From assembly GCA_910586305.1 (NCBI GenBank), contig CAJUGS010000007.1:1-64000 (forward strand): 64,000 bases of DNA, read 5' to 3'. Shown here piece by piece: positions 25,926 to 33,649 of the stretch (position 1 is the first letter of the stretch; each line of letters starts with the position of its first letter). Below the pieces are notes generated by a model. That model ran no database searches and was not told the origin of the DNA. It saw nothing but the letters and a program-made list of their open reading frames with translations. Both the position numbers and the translations under genes were made by a program. This stretch comes from an uncultured Duncaniella sp. GTDB lineage: Bacteria > Bacteroidota > Bacteroidia > Bacteroidales > Muribaculaceae.

Positions 25926-26789
25926 ATGGGAATATTCTTTAGCTCCGAGCCTGAAAGCACAAACAAACTGAAAGACGAGATAACCAAGCTCGAAGAACGG
26001 CTCAAAGACGCGCAATCATCCAATTGGGAAATACAGCAGGAAAACAAAAAACTCCTCGACCAGATTGCAGCACAAGCCGAAGCGATGGACGAAATTTCCG
26101 CCAAAGCAGTTGCCTTCGACCGAATCAAGGCCGAACTCGACAGCTTGAAAGATACAGCCACACAACTCGAAGCAGCAAAGGCCCGTATTGCCGAACTCGA
26201 AAAGGCAGCCTTGACACCTGCTCCTGTCCCTCCTCCATTCAACAACAGCACAACGCCAGAACCTCCATCTCAGTCAGCCGAGCCTGCATCAGTCAGTTTA
26301 GATCTCGGCCCAATAGCCAACAGACTGGAACGAATCGAAAAATATCTCGATGACAACGCCTACAAAGACGGAATAATCAAAAAGCTCCACACCGACCTGC
26401 AGGAGCGTTCCGGTGACTTCCTGGGCCAACTCAAACGTCCATATCTGAAAAGCATCATACGCATCCACGAACGCCTGTCAAACACCCTCGATGCATCGAC
26501 AAAACCAGAGGCTATGGCCGACACGGAAGCTCTCGCCAAAACACTGAAAAAAATGAACGGCGACGTGCTGATGGTGCAGGATATGCTCGACGACGAATAT
26601 GACCTCGAATACTTCCGCCCCATTCCCGGCGAAAAATACGATCCCCGTGCACACAACGCCCTGCGTAGCATTCCGGCCCCATCTCCAGAGAAGGCAGGCA
26701 CTATCGTCGAATGCCGTATCGGAGGATTCTCAGAACAGTCGACAGGAAAGGTCGTCAAGGCCGCAATAGTAACCGTCTACAAAGCATAA
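25926..26789 (+). CDS. Coiled-coil protein with C-terminal GrpE domain (Hsp70 nucleotide-exchange factor)
   Basis: This 287-residue cytoplasmic protein has an N-terminal coiled coil (about 13-96), a Pro/Ser linker (97-123) and a GrpE-like domain (about 140-287). The end of the GrpE family consensus is clear: 'PGEKYDP' then 'HNALRSIP', followed by the beta domain 'GTIVECRIGGF' and 'KVVKAAIVTVYKA'. GrpE proteins release ADP from Hsp70 and dimerise through long helices. The extra N-terminal coiled coil and linker are not part of housekeeping GrpE, and no dnaJ or classic dnaK lies nearby. It is 24 nt upstream of an Hsp70-like gene, so it is very probably that protein's dedicated exchange factor. 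Confidence 0.78.
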   Translation: MGIFFSSEPESTNKLKDEITKLEERLKDAQSSNWEIQQENKKLLDQIAAQAEAMDEISAKAVAFDRIKAELDSLKDTATQLEAAKARIAELEKAALTPAPVPPPFNNSTTPEPPSQSAEPASVSLDLGPIANRLERIEKYLDDNAYKDGIIKKLHTDLQERSGDFLGQLKRPYLKSIIRIHERLSNTLDASTKPEAMADTEALAKTLKKMNGDVLMVQDMLDDEYDLEYFRPIPGEKYDPRAHNALRSIPAPSPEKAGTIVECRIGGFSEQSTGKVVKAAIVTVYKA

Positions 26790-26813
26790 AACAAATAAAC
26801 CTATATACAAGCA

Positions 26814-28394
26814 ATGGACAATACAAGAGCCGTATATGGCATTGACCTCGGAACCACCTACAGCTGCATAGCTCAGGTCGACAAGTTTGACCAGGCCGTG
26901 GTGCTCCGCAACTTCGAGGGCGACTCCACTACACCCTCAGCCGTCTTTTTCGAAGGACCCGACCGCGTGGTGGTGGGTAAAGAAGCCAAAGGTATGCTGC
27001 CTGTCGAACCAGACAACACAGTAGTGTTTGTCAAACGTGAAATCGGAATTGACGAGGCGTTTGATAAGGCCACTAACAAATTCCCTTACCATTACGACCC
27101 CGCCGAAATATCAGCCTTCATTCTTAAAAAACTCGTAAAAGATGCCAACGACCTCGGTGACAACCCCGAGGAGATAAAGGACGTGGTGATAACCTGTCCT
27201 GCATATTTCGGAACAAAGGAACGTATGCAGACCAAGCAGGCAGGCGAGATTGCCGGCCTGAATGTACTTGCCATAATCAACGAGCCCACTGCGGCGGCAA
27301 TAAGCTACGGACTTAAAACCGACCAGAAAAAGACTATACTCGTCTACGACCTTGGAGGAGGAACGTTCGACGTCACAATAATCAACGTCAACGGAGGAGC
27401 CATAAAGGTAATCGCAACAGGTGGCGACCATCATCTCGGAGGAGTAGACTGGGACACACTTCTTGCAGAATATATGCTCTCGGTGTTCAACTCCGAAAAC
27501 GGCACGTCCTACACACTTGACGAGTCGCCCGAACTCAAGTATACTCTGCTGCTCGAGGCCGAAATGAAGAAAAAACAGCTGTCGGCAAAGGAAAAGGTGA
27601 GAGCAAACATACAGTTCCAGGGAATGCAGGCCCGTGTCGAAATCACCCGCGACCTCTTCGACTCACTCACCGAGGGCCGTCTCGAAGAGACCGTCGACGC
27701 AACACGCAAAGTAATTGAAATAGCACAGCAGAAAGGCTACAACAATATCGACGAGTACATCCTTGTTGGTGGCTCATCGCGTATGCCGCAGATCAAGGCC
27801 AGAATAGACCGTGAATTCGGCTGTGATTCCAAATACAACGACCCGGACGAGTGCGTTGCAAAGGGGGCAGCCATATACGCCATGAACGCTGCATATAACC
27901 AGGCCATGCAGGACTATGAGGAAGGAGAATCGGATACCCGCCCTGCTCCTCTGCGCACCGACCGAACCACTGTGGTAAACGTAACCTCAAAGACCTACGG
28001 AACCGACGTAAACACTGACGACGTGGCCAATCTGATTTTCGCCAACACCACCCTGCCGTGCAAAGTCACCGATACCTTCCTGACAATGTACGACAACCAG
28101 TCGGCCGTAGCCATCAAGGTGAGTGAAAGCGACTTCACCAATCCCGAGACTGACAGAATCGTAAAAGCTAAATTCTGCAACATCCTCAAAGAAGAAGTAT
28201 TGCCGCTTACAAAGAACTGGCCTAAGGGAACTCCTGTCTCCGTCACGTTCGAGCTTGACCATGAAGGCATCCTCAAGGTATATGCCTACGTCGATAAGGA
28301 CAAACTCAACTTCGAACTTCAGATTACAGGTGTGAAATCACAGGAAGAGATATCCAAATCGCGTGAGATAATATCAAAGGCTGTCATAGAATAA
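26814..28394 (+). CDS. Short Hsp70-family chaperone/ATPase lacking the lid
   Basis: This 526-residue protein has a complete Hsp70 ATPase domain (about 1-380): phosphate-1 'GIDLGTTYSCIA', 'INEPTAAAISYG', phosphate-2 'DLGGGTFDVT' and the adenosine loop 'ILVGGSSRMPQI'. A short beta substrate-binding-like region (about 385-515) follows. Housekeeping DnaK has about 630-640 residues; here the helical lid and the C-terminal EEVD-type tail are absent. The linker region is 'DTRPAPLRTDRTTVVNVTSKTYG' in part, rather than the hydrophobic VLLLD-type linker of DnaK. It is therefore a specialised Hsp70, probably paired with the GrpE-domain protein before it and the membrane protein after it. The client is unknown. 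Confidence 0.88.
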   Translation: MDNTRAVYGIDLGTTYSCIAQVDKFDQAVVLRNFEGDSTTPSAVFFEGPDRVVVGKEAKGMLPVEPDNTVVFVKREIGIDEAFDKATNKFPYHYDPAEISAFILKKLVKDANDLGDNPEEIKDVVITCPAYFGTKERMQTKQAGEIAGLNVLAIINEPTAAAISYGLKTDQKKTILVYDLGGGTFDVTIINVNGGAIKVIATGGDHHLGGVDWDTLLAEYMLSVFNSENGTSYTLDESPELKYTLLLEAEMKKKQLSAKEKVRANIQFQGMQARVEITRDLFDSLTEGRLEETVDATRKVIEIAQQKGYNNIDEYILVGGSSRMPQIKARIDREFGCDSKYNDPDECVAKGAAIYAMNAAYNQAMQDYEEGESDTRPAPLRTDRTTVVNVTSKTYGTDVNTDDVANLIFANTTLPCKVTDTFLTMYDNQSAVAIKVSESDFTNPETDRIVKAKFCNILKEEVLPLTKNWPKGTPVSVTFELDHEGILKVYAYVDKDKLNFELQITGVKSQEEISKSREIISKAVIE

Positions 28395-28420
28395 TCAATC
28401 ACAGAACAACAAAGAATTTT

Positions 28421-28450
28421 GTCCGAGACTCCTTGACAGGAGTCCCGGAC
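28421..28450 (+). terminator. Hairpin between Hsp70-like gene and the membrane protein gene
   Basis: GTCCGAGACTCC (28421-28432) and GGAGTCCCGGAC (28439-28450) form a 12-bp stem with one mismatch and a 6-nt loop, followed by TGTTTCG. The T-tract is poor, so it probably acts as a partial terminator or processing site that lowers expression of the third gene. Confidence 0.55.
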
Positions 28451-28464
28451 TGTTTCGTGAAATA

Positions 28465-30708
28465 ATGGATAAAATAATCTTACAGCAACACATCTCGAAG
28501 TGGAACGAGTACTTGCGTTACCTCAAAGGGTGCGAAAGCGAGCTCACCGTCGAGGAAAGCAGTGCTATCGAAGTACTCAAAGACCTCTGGCGCCGACGAA
28601 CTGCATTCACCCCCGACATGGTACAGGAAGCCACGGAGATGATCAACACACTCGTCAACAGCTCGAAATTCCACGGCAACAACCGAGACCTTGGAAAAGT
28701 AATCAAAGAGTTTTCCTCAATCGCGAGAAAATTCTACACCACGGATGCCGCCACATATCTCGAGATACGCACAGCCCTGCAGCCAAGACGCACCACCCCG
28801 CAGCCATCTCCGCAAGACCCCTCACTCACACCGGCCATCCTGCTCAACTACGTCAAGGAATGGCACATCGGTATGCAGTATCTTCTTGACCATGAAGAAG
28901 ACCTCGACGAATCGGAAGTGGCAGACATGAACCGCATCATCGAAGTCTGGACCGGATACAGCGGACATCCCGAAGAAAGAAAAGCCATCGAGACAGCCGC
29001 ACAGTCAATGAAAGACTGCGAGAGACTTCACGGATCAAACCGCGACATTGTCACCTACTCAAAAAAAGTAACCTCCGCCTCCCGCAAATACATCACCAAC
29101 GAAAGACTCGCCCAGGCTTTCGCAAAAGCACTCGGAGAATACCTGCGTAAGACACCATTGCGCAGACCGGCCCCGCCTTCCGGACCACCCATACGCATTA
29201 AATCGGTCTCATTCTGCAGCACCGACTACGACGGCAATCGCACAAGCGACAGCGCAGACACAACCACACAATATCTCACACCGATATTACAGATTGAACG
29301 CCTCCGACAGTGCGAATCAACCGCCATATATTTCCGCCTCTACCGCGCTGACGGCACAATGGTGAAAAACGGCGACCGAAATTTCACATGGATGTACACA
29401 TTCACCCCGAGAGCCGGAACCACATCGGTTGTCACATCAGGCTATGGCAACAGCGATGGAAAATGGTGGCAGCGCGGATCCTACCGCCTTGAATTCATAT
29501 GTGAAAACACAATAATTTACACATCCAACATCCAGATTACATCTCGCACTGTCACTCCTCCGCCTCCACCACCGCGGGAGACTCCACAGAGAGCTACTCC
29601 GAAACCAGCAAAACCAAAGAAGAGTGGAAGCAAGTGGTGGCTATGGATTCTAATTGCCGTGGCAGGGTATTTCGGATACGACTACTATACCGAGAAGAAG
29701 GCCGACGAAGCAGCCACCGTGATGTACACACTCCTCGACACCGACTTCTTCAAAGACTCAGGCTCAGATCCCTATGACCACCAAATTAACGACGGAGAAA
29801 GAGTACTCGTATACAATACCACCGACAATCCCGGATGGGCCTACATAAAAAGTCCGGAAGGGAAAAAGGGATATGTTTCCACCCGATCACTGATATCGGA
29901 AACCGACAACAACCTGCTACGGACAGTGATCGGCGAGGAAGTCAACCCAAGCCTATGTGAGTTGCATCAACGCGCCGCTGTGGTACACCTCCTCAACTCG
30001 GGTAAGCTCGGCAGCGAGAATCCCGGCGGATGGAGAATACGAAACAACGGCGAAGGACTTACACCAAACACTGTAAACAACACACAGTTCTTCGACGACT
30101 CAGCCAAAGGATTCAAAACCCTCACAATGCTCCTCGAAAATGTAGAGAACGGCAAATGCAAGATTGCAATCTACACATTCCAGTCCGACGGCTCGCCGGA
30201 ACTCAAATACATCACCGAGGCGCCAAAAGGGAAGGAGATTGGAGATGTCAGCTACAAGTCCAACCGCAAATACTACTACGTGAACTACGTTTCCTCCGAC
30301 AAAAGGGTCAGTTCGCTCACTAAACCCGACGAGAAACATCCGTTCATAATCACCGATTTAAAGTTTGTCGATACTGACAGACAAGGCAATCTGGTCAGCA
30401 CCTATGTGGGTAAGCGCGCACAATATGTAGCCCCGAAAATCACCTACAAGACCAACTACACCGGAACTGTCGAACTAAAGGTCAAAATATTTGACAATAA
30501 GACCGGTGAACTGCTCACACCCTCCGACAAAAAAGGTCAAAAGTATTCTTACCGCACAAGCATCTATACCGGGTCCAAAAACCGAGGTACCAAGATACTT
30601 GATGGATGGGGTAATCCGCAGAAGACCGGATGGAGCGGAGGTGTAGACCGCCGATTCGAAATATACGACGGCAACACCCTTATCGCTACCGGACGTGTAG
30701 CACCATAA
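28465..30708 (+). CDS. Membrane protein with duplicated helical domains and SH3-like domain, unknown function
   Basis: I do not recognise this 747-residue protein as a named family. The N-terminus contains two related helical units of about 90 residues (about 7-95 and 126-215), each ending in a shared motif: HGNNRD at 70-75 and HGSNRD at 189-194, followed by 'ARKF' or 'SRKY'. A beta-rich domain follows (about 240-358; 'IYFRLYRADGTMV'), then a Pro/Lys-rich stretch (362-390) and one membrane helix (about 391-408, WWLWILIAVAGYFGY). Beyond the membrane are a bacterial SH3-like domain (about 420-480; 'GWAYIKSPEGKKGYVS') and a second beta-rich region resembling the first. With no signal peptide, the N-terminus is probably cytoplasmic, next to the Hsp70 pair. 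Confidence 0.7.
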   Translation: MDKIILQQHISKWNEYLRYLKGCESELTVEESSAIEVLKDLWRRRTAFTPDMVQEATEMINTLVNSSKFHGNNRDLGKVIKEFSSIARKFYTTDAATYLEIRTALQPRRTTPQPSPQDPSLTPAILLNYVKEWHIGMQYLLDHEEDLDESEVADMNRIIEVWTGYSGHPEERKAIETAAQSMKDCERLHGSNRDIVTYSKKVTSASRKYITNERLAQAFAKALGEYLRKTPLRRPAPPSGPPIRIKSVSFCSTDYDGNRTSDSADTTTQYLTPILQIERLRQCESTAIYFRLYRADGTMVKNGDRNFTWMYTFTPRAGTTSVVTSGYGNSDGKWWQRGSYRLEFICENTIIYTSNIQITSRTVTPPPPPPRETPQRATPKPAKPKKSGSKWWLWILIAVAGYFGYDYYTEKKADEAATVMYTLLDTDFFKDSGSDPYDHQINDGERVLVYNTTDNPGWAYIKSPEGKKGYVSTRSLISETDNNLLRTVIGEEVNPSLCELHQRAAVVHLLNSGKLGSENPGGWRIRNNGEGLTPNTVNNTQFFDDSAKGFKTLTMLLENVENGKCKIAIYTFQSDGSPELKYITEAPKGKEIGDVSYKSNRKYYYVNYVSSDKRVSSLTKPDEKHPFIITDLKFVDTDRQGNLVSTYVGKRAQYVAPKITYKTNYTGTVELKVKIFDNKTGELLTPSDKKGQKYSYRTSIYTGSKNRGTKILDGWGNPQKTGWSGGVDRRFEIYDGNTLIATGRVAP

Positions 30709-30738
30709 AATACCTGTACAGATTTCATAACAACAGAA

Positions 30739-30778
30739 AGAGGTTGTATCGTAAAAAACCGATTACGATACAGCCTCT
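30739..30778 (+). terminator. Terminator of the chaperone module
   Basis: AGAGGTTGTATCGTAA (30739-30754) and TTACGATACAGCCTCT (30763-30778) form a 16-bp stem with one mismatch and an 8-nt loop. It is followed by TACTCTATATTAT rather than a clean T-run. It closes the three-gene unit, 30 nt after its last stop codon. Confidence 0.6.
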
Positions 30779-30788
30779 TACTCTATAT

Positions 30789-30927
30789 TATCCGTCTGCC
30801 ACAACTTACACCCGCCTCCTTCAGCATTGTCTCATAGAATACGAAATCGAGAAGCTCGACAAAGGCACCAAATAGAAATACCTGAAAAAACATCAGACTC
30901 GGAAACAAACACTACTACCTAAAGCCT
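30789..30927 (+). pseudogene. Decayed copy of the 3' end of the TonB-C-like gene
   Basis: This stretch aligns with about 25366-25527 inside the gene at 24817-25575: both encode 'LPQLTPA', 'IEYEIEKLD' and 'KYLKK', and the nucleotide runs 'ATAGAATACGAAATCGA' and 'ACACTACTACCT' are identical. It carries a deletion of about 25 nt, a 2-nt deletion in an A-run, and an amber stop at 30873-30875 where the intact gene has GAG. No start or 5' part is present. It is a relic of a second copy on the far side of the chaperone module. Confidence 0.85.
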
Positions 30928-30970
30928 CCGCTCCTCTCCTACCGCTAACTTATTTTAAGTATCGTGTGGA

Positions 30971-31000
30971 TTGGTGTGTGGTGTTTTTTCACTATCTTTG
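30971..31000 (+). promoter_or_regulatory. Promoter of dxr-rseP
   Basis: TTGG (30971-30974), 18 nt, then TATCTTTG (30993-31000), a full match at -7 and a partial one at -33. The dxr start codon is 31 nt downstream. Confidence 0.65.
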
Positions 31001-31031
31001 CCGATTGAAAACACTTTAAGCAAATCACCTC

Positions 31032-32186
31032 ATGCCCCACAACATAGCCCTCCTCGGCTCGACAGGGTCGATAGGGACTCAGACTCTTGATATAGTAGAG
31101 CGGTTTCCCGACCGCTTCAAGGTGGCAGTCCTCGCCGCCGGACGCAATGTCGAACTCCTCATATCCCAGGCCATACGCCACCGCCCCGCTCTCGCCATCA
31201 TAGCCGATGAGTCGAAATACAATCGTCTCCGCGAAGTCCTCGCCCCGCTCGGCATCGAGACAGCCGCCGGTGACGCAGCCCTCGCCGACGCAATGGAGCG
31301 TCCCGACTTCGACACAGTGGTCACAGCCACCGTGGGCTACAGCGGCCTGCTCCCAACAGTCCGCGCCATCAAGGCAGGCAAAGACATCGCGCTTGCCAAC
31401 AAGGAGACACTCGTCGTGGCCGGCGAACTGGTCACACGTATGCTCGCTGAATCCCGCTCCAAAGTCATACCCGTCGACTCCGAGCACTCCGCTATCTACC
31501 AGTGCCTCCAGGGCGAAGACCCGGCAACAGTCCACAAACTCATCATCACAGCCTCCGGAGGCCCGTTCCGCACATGGACCCGCGAGCAGACAGCCGGAGT
31601 CACAGCCGAGCAGGCACTACGCCACCCACGATGGAACATGGGCGCGAAAATCACAATCGACTCGGCCACGATGCTCAACAAAGCCTTCGAAATCATCGAA
31701 GCCCGCTGGCTCTTCGACATCCCCGCGCTGCGCATCGAAGCCGTCGTACACCCCCAGTCAATAGTCCACTCCATGGTCGAATTCATCGACGGAGCAGTCA
31801 AGGCCCAGCTCGGCATCCCCGATATGCACCTGCCGATACGCTACGCACTCGGCGACGCCACACGCCTGCCACGCGACGAAAGGGCCATGAGCCTCACCGA
31901 CTATGCATCGCTCACATTCGAGCAGCCCGACCCTGTGAAATTCCCCTGTCTCGGACTCGCGCCCCTCGCGCTTGAGCGCGGAGGCAACTCGGCCTGCATC
32001 ATCAACGCAGCCAACGAGGTGGCAGTAGCCGCATTCCTGCGGGGAGAAGTGTCGTTCCACGGCATATACGACACCATAACCGACGCACTTGACAACATCC
32101 CCTTCATCGACGCACCGACTCTCGACGACTACGTGGCAACACACCACGAAGTCATTGCCTACTGCAAAGACAAACTGAAAAAATAA
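31032..32186 (+). CDS. dxr: 1-deoxy-D-xylulose 5-phosphate reductoisomerase
   Basis: This 384-residue enzyme converts DXP to 2-C-methyl-erythritol 4-phosphate with NADPH, the committed step of the MEP isoprenoid pathway. The NADPH-binding 'LLGSTGSIGTQTLDI' is at the N-terminus, and the metal/substrate motifs 'VDSEHSAIYQCL' and 'NMGAKITIDSATMLNK' are intact. Length is normal. It starts at MPHNIALLG just before the nucleotide-binding motif. The rseP start codon follows its stop directly, so translation is likely coupled. Confidence 0.97.
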   Translation: MPHNIALLGSTGSIGTQTLDIVERFPDRFKVAVLAAGRNVELLISQAIRHRPALAIIADESKYNRLREVLAPLGIETAAGDAALADAMERPDFDTVVTATVGYSGLLPTVRAIKAGKDIALANKETLVVAGELVTRMLAESRSKVIPVDSEHSAIYQCLQGEDPATVHKLIITASGGPFRTWTREQTAGVTAEQALRHPRWNMGAKITIDSATMLNKAFEIIEARWLFDIPALRIEAVVHPQSIVHSMVEFIDGAVKAQLGIPDMHLPIRYALGDATRLPRDERAMSLTDYASLTFEQPDPVKFPCLGLAPLALERGGNSACIINAANEVAVAAFLRGEVSFHGIYDTITDALDNIPFIDAPTLDDYVATHHEVIAYCKDKLKK

Positions 32187-33623
32187 ATGGAAACATTCCT
32201 CATCAAAGCCATTCAGCTCATAGCCGCCCTGGCCTTTCTCGTCATAGTCCACGAGTTCGGCCACTACATATTCGCACGCATCTTCGGCATAAAGGTCGAC
32301 AAGTTCTATATGTTCTTCAACCCGCGCTTCAGCATACTGCGCTACAATCCGCGCACCAACAAAGTGGGCCTCTTCGTCTCCCAGGGCGACGAGGAAAAGA
32401 ACACCCCCGACCACGCCGCCATCACCTTCTCGGTGGGCCGCCCCCATCCGGCCCCGGCCGACGGCCGTCCATCCTGGCGCGACACCATCTACGGCATCGG
32501 ATGGGTGCCCCTCGGAGGCTACTGCGCCATCAACGGAATGATCGACGAGACCAACCGCAAGCTCGACTCCAAGCCAAAGCCATGGGAATTCCGCACCAAG
32601 CCGGCCTGGCAGCGACTCCTCGTCATGGCCGGAGGCGTACTCTTCAACTTCATCCTCGCCATCCTCATCTATGCAGGCATAGCCATGCACTGGGGTGAGA
32701 AATACATCCCCTTCGAGGCAGCCACCGAAGGATTCGACTTCGTGCCCGCCGCGCAGAAGGCCGGATTCCGCAACGGCGACATACCCCTCAGCGCCGACGG
32801 AGTGAAACTCGACGCATCAACAGGCGACTATATGATACGCATGGTCGAGGCAAACGAAGTCAAGGTGCTCCGCAACCACCGTGACACCGTCACAATAGCC
32901 ATCCCCGAAGACTTCATATTCCGTGTCAACGACGAAGGAGGCTTCATGGCCTACCGTCTGCCCGTCTACATCGACCGCATCGTACCCGGCGAGGCAGCAG
33001 CCAAGGCCGGACTCCGCGAGGGCGACCGCATAATTGCAGTAGATACCGTCGCCACACCCACCTACACCGAGCTCACGCCGGCACTCACGGCAGCGGCAGG
33101 TCGCGAGACCACAGTCACAGTTGAGCGCGACGGAACCACACTCTCGCTCCGGGCCACACCAAACGAATACGGCAAACTCGGATTCCAGCTCCGCCCCATC
33201 ACAGCAGTCTACACCCCCGTCACAATCTCCTATGGCTTCTTCCGCTCCTTCCCCAAGGGATGGGAGATAGGCACCTCCACACTCAGCAACTACATCGGTT
33301 CGATGAAGCACGTATTCTCGGCCGAGGGCGCACAAAGCCTCGGCGGATTCGGAGCCATCGGCAATATGTTCCCCGAGCGATGGAGCTGGCTCGCATTCTG
33401 GGAAATCACCGCCTTCCTCTCCGTGGCACTCGCGTTTATGAACATCATCCCCATCCCGGGCCTTGACGGCGGACACATCGTATTCCTCCTCTGGGAAGTG
33501 GTCACACGCCGCAAAGTGCCCGAAAACGTCCTCATAATCGCACAATACATCGGCATGGCCTTACTCCTCCTGCTCCTCCTCTATGCCAACGGCAACGACA
33601 TATTCCGTGCCTTCCTCAAATAA
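32187..33623 (+). CDS. rseP: RseP site-2 metalloprotease
   Basis: A 478-residue intramembrane zinc protease. The first membrane helix contains HEFGH (His22, Glu23, His26), the third metal ligand lies in 'IPGLDGGH' near residue 430, and a PDZ domain ('VPGEAAAKAGLREGDRIIAVD', about 265-330) lies between. RseP cleaves membrane-bound anti-sigma factors and leftover signal peptides. The dxr-rseP pair is a common bacterial arrangement. It is directly joined to dxr and followed after 26 nt by a methyltransferase gene. Confidence 0.95.
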   Translation: METFLIKAIQLIAALAFLVIVHEFGHYIFARIFGIKVDKFYMFFNPRFSILRYNPRTNKVGLFVSQGDEEKNTPDHAAITFSVGRPHPAPADGRPSWRDTIYGIGWVPLGGYCAINGMIDETNRKLDSKPKPWEFRTKPAWQRLLVMAGGVLFNFILAILIYAGIAMHWGEKYIPFEAATEGFDFVPAAQKAGFRNGDIPLSADGVKLDASTGDYMIRMVEANEVKVLRNHRDTVTIAIPEDFIFRVNDEGGFMAYRLPVYIDRIVPGEAAAKAGLREGDRIIAVDTVATPTYTELTPALTAAAGRETTVTVERDGTTLSLRATPNEYGKLGFQLRPITAVYTPVTISYGFFRSFPKGWEIGTSTLSNYIGSMKHVFSAEGAQSLGGFGAIGNMFPERWSWLAFWEITAFLSVALAFMNIIPIPGLDGGHIVFLLWEVVTRRKVPENVLIIAQYIGMALLLLLLLYANGNDIFRAFLK

Positions 33624-33649
33624 AACACGCCACAACATACACCCCACAT

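Noticed and set aside
26814..28394. Calling the Hsp70 gene the housekeeping dnaK
   Set aside because: It lacks the lid and tail, has a polar linker and has no dnaJ nearby, so it is a specialised paralogue.
25366..30927. Treating the direct repeats around the chaperone module as attachment sites or insertion-sequence ends
   Set aside because: The repeat is coding sequence with old mutations, and there is no integrase or transposase in or near the interval.
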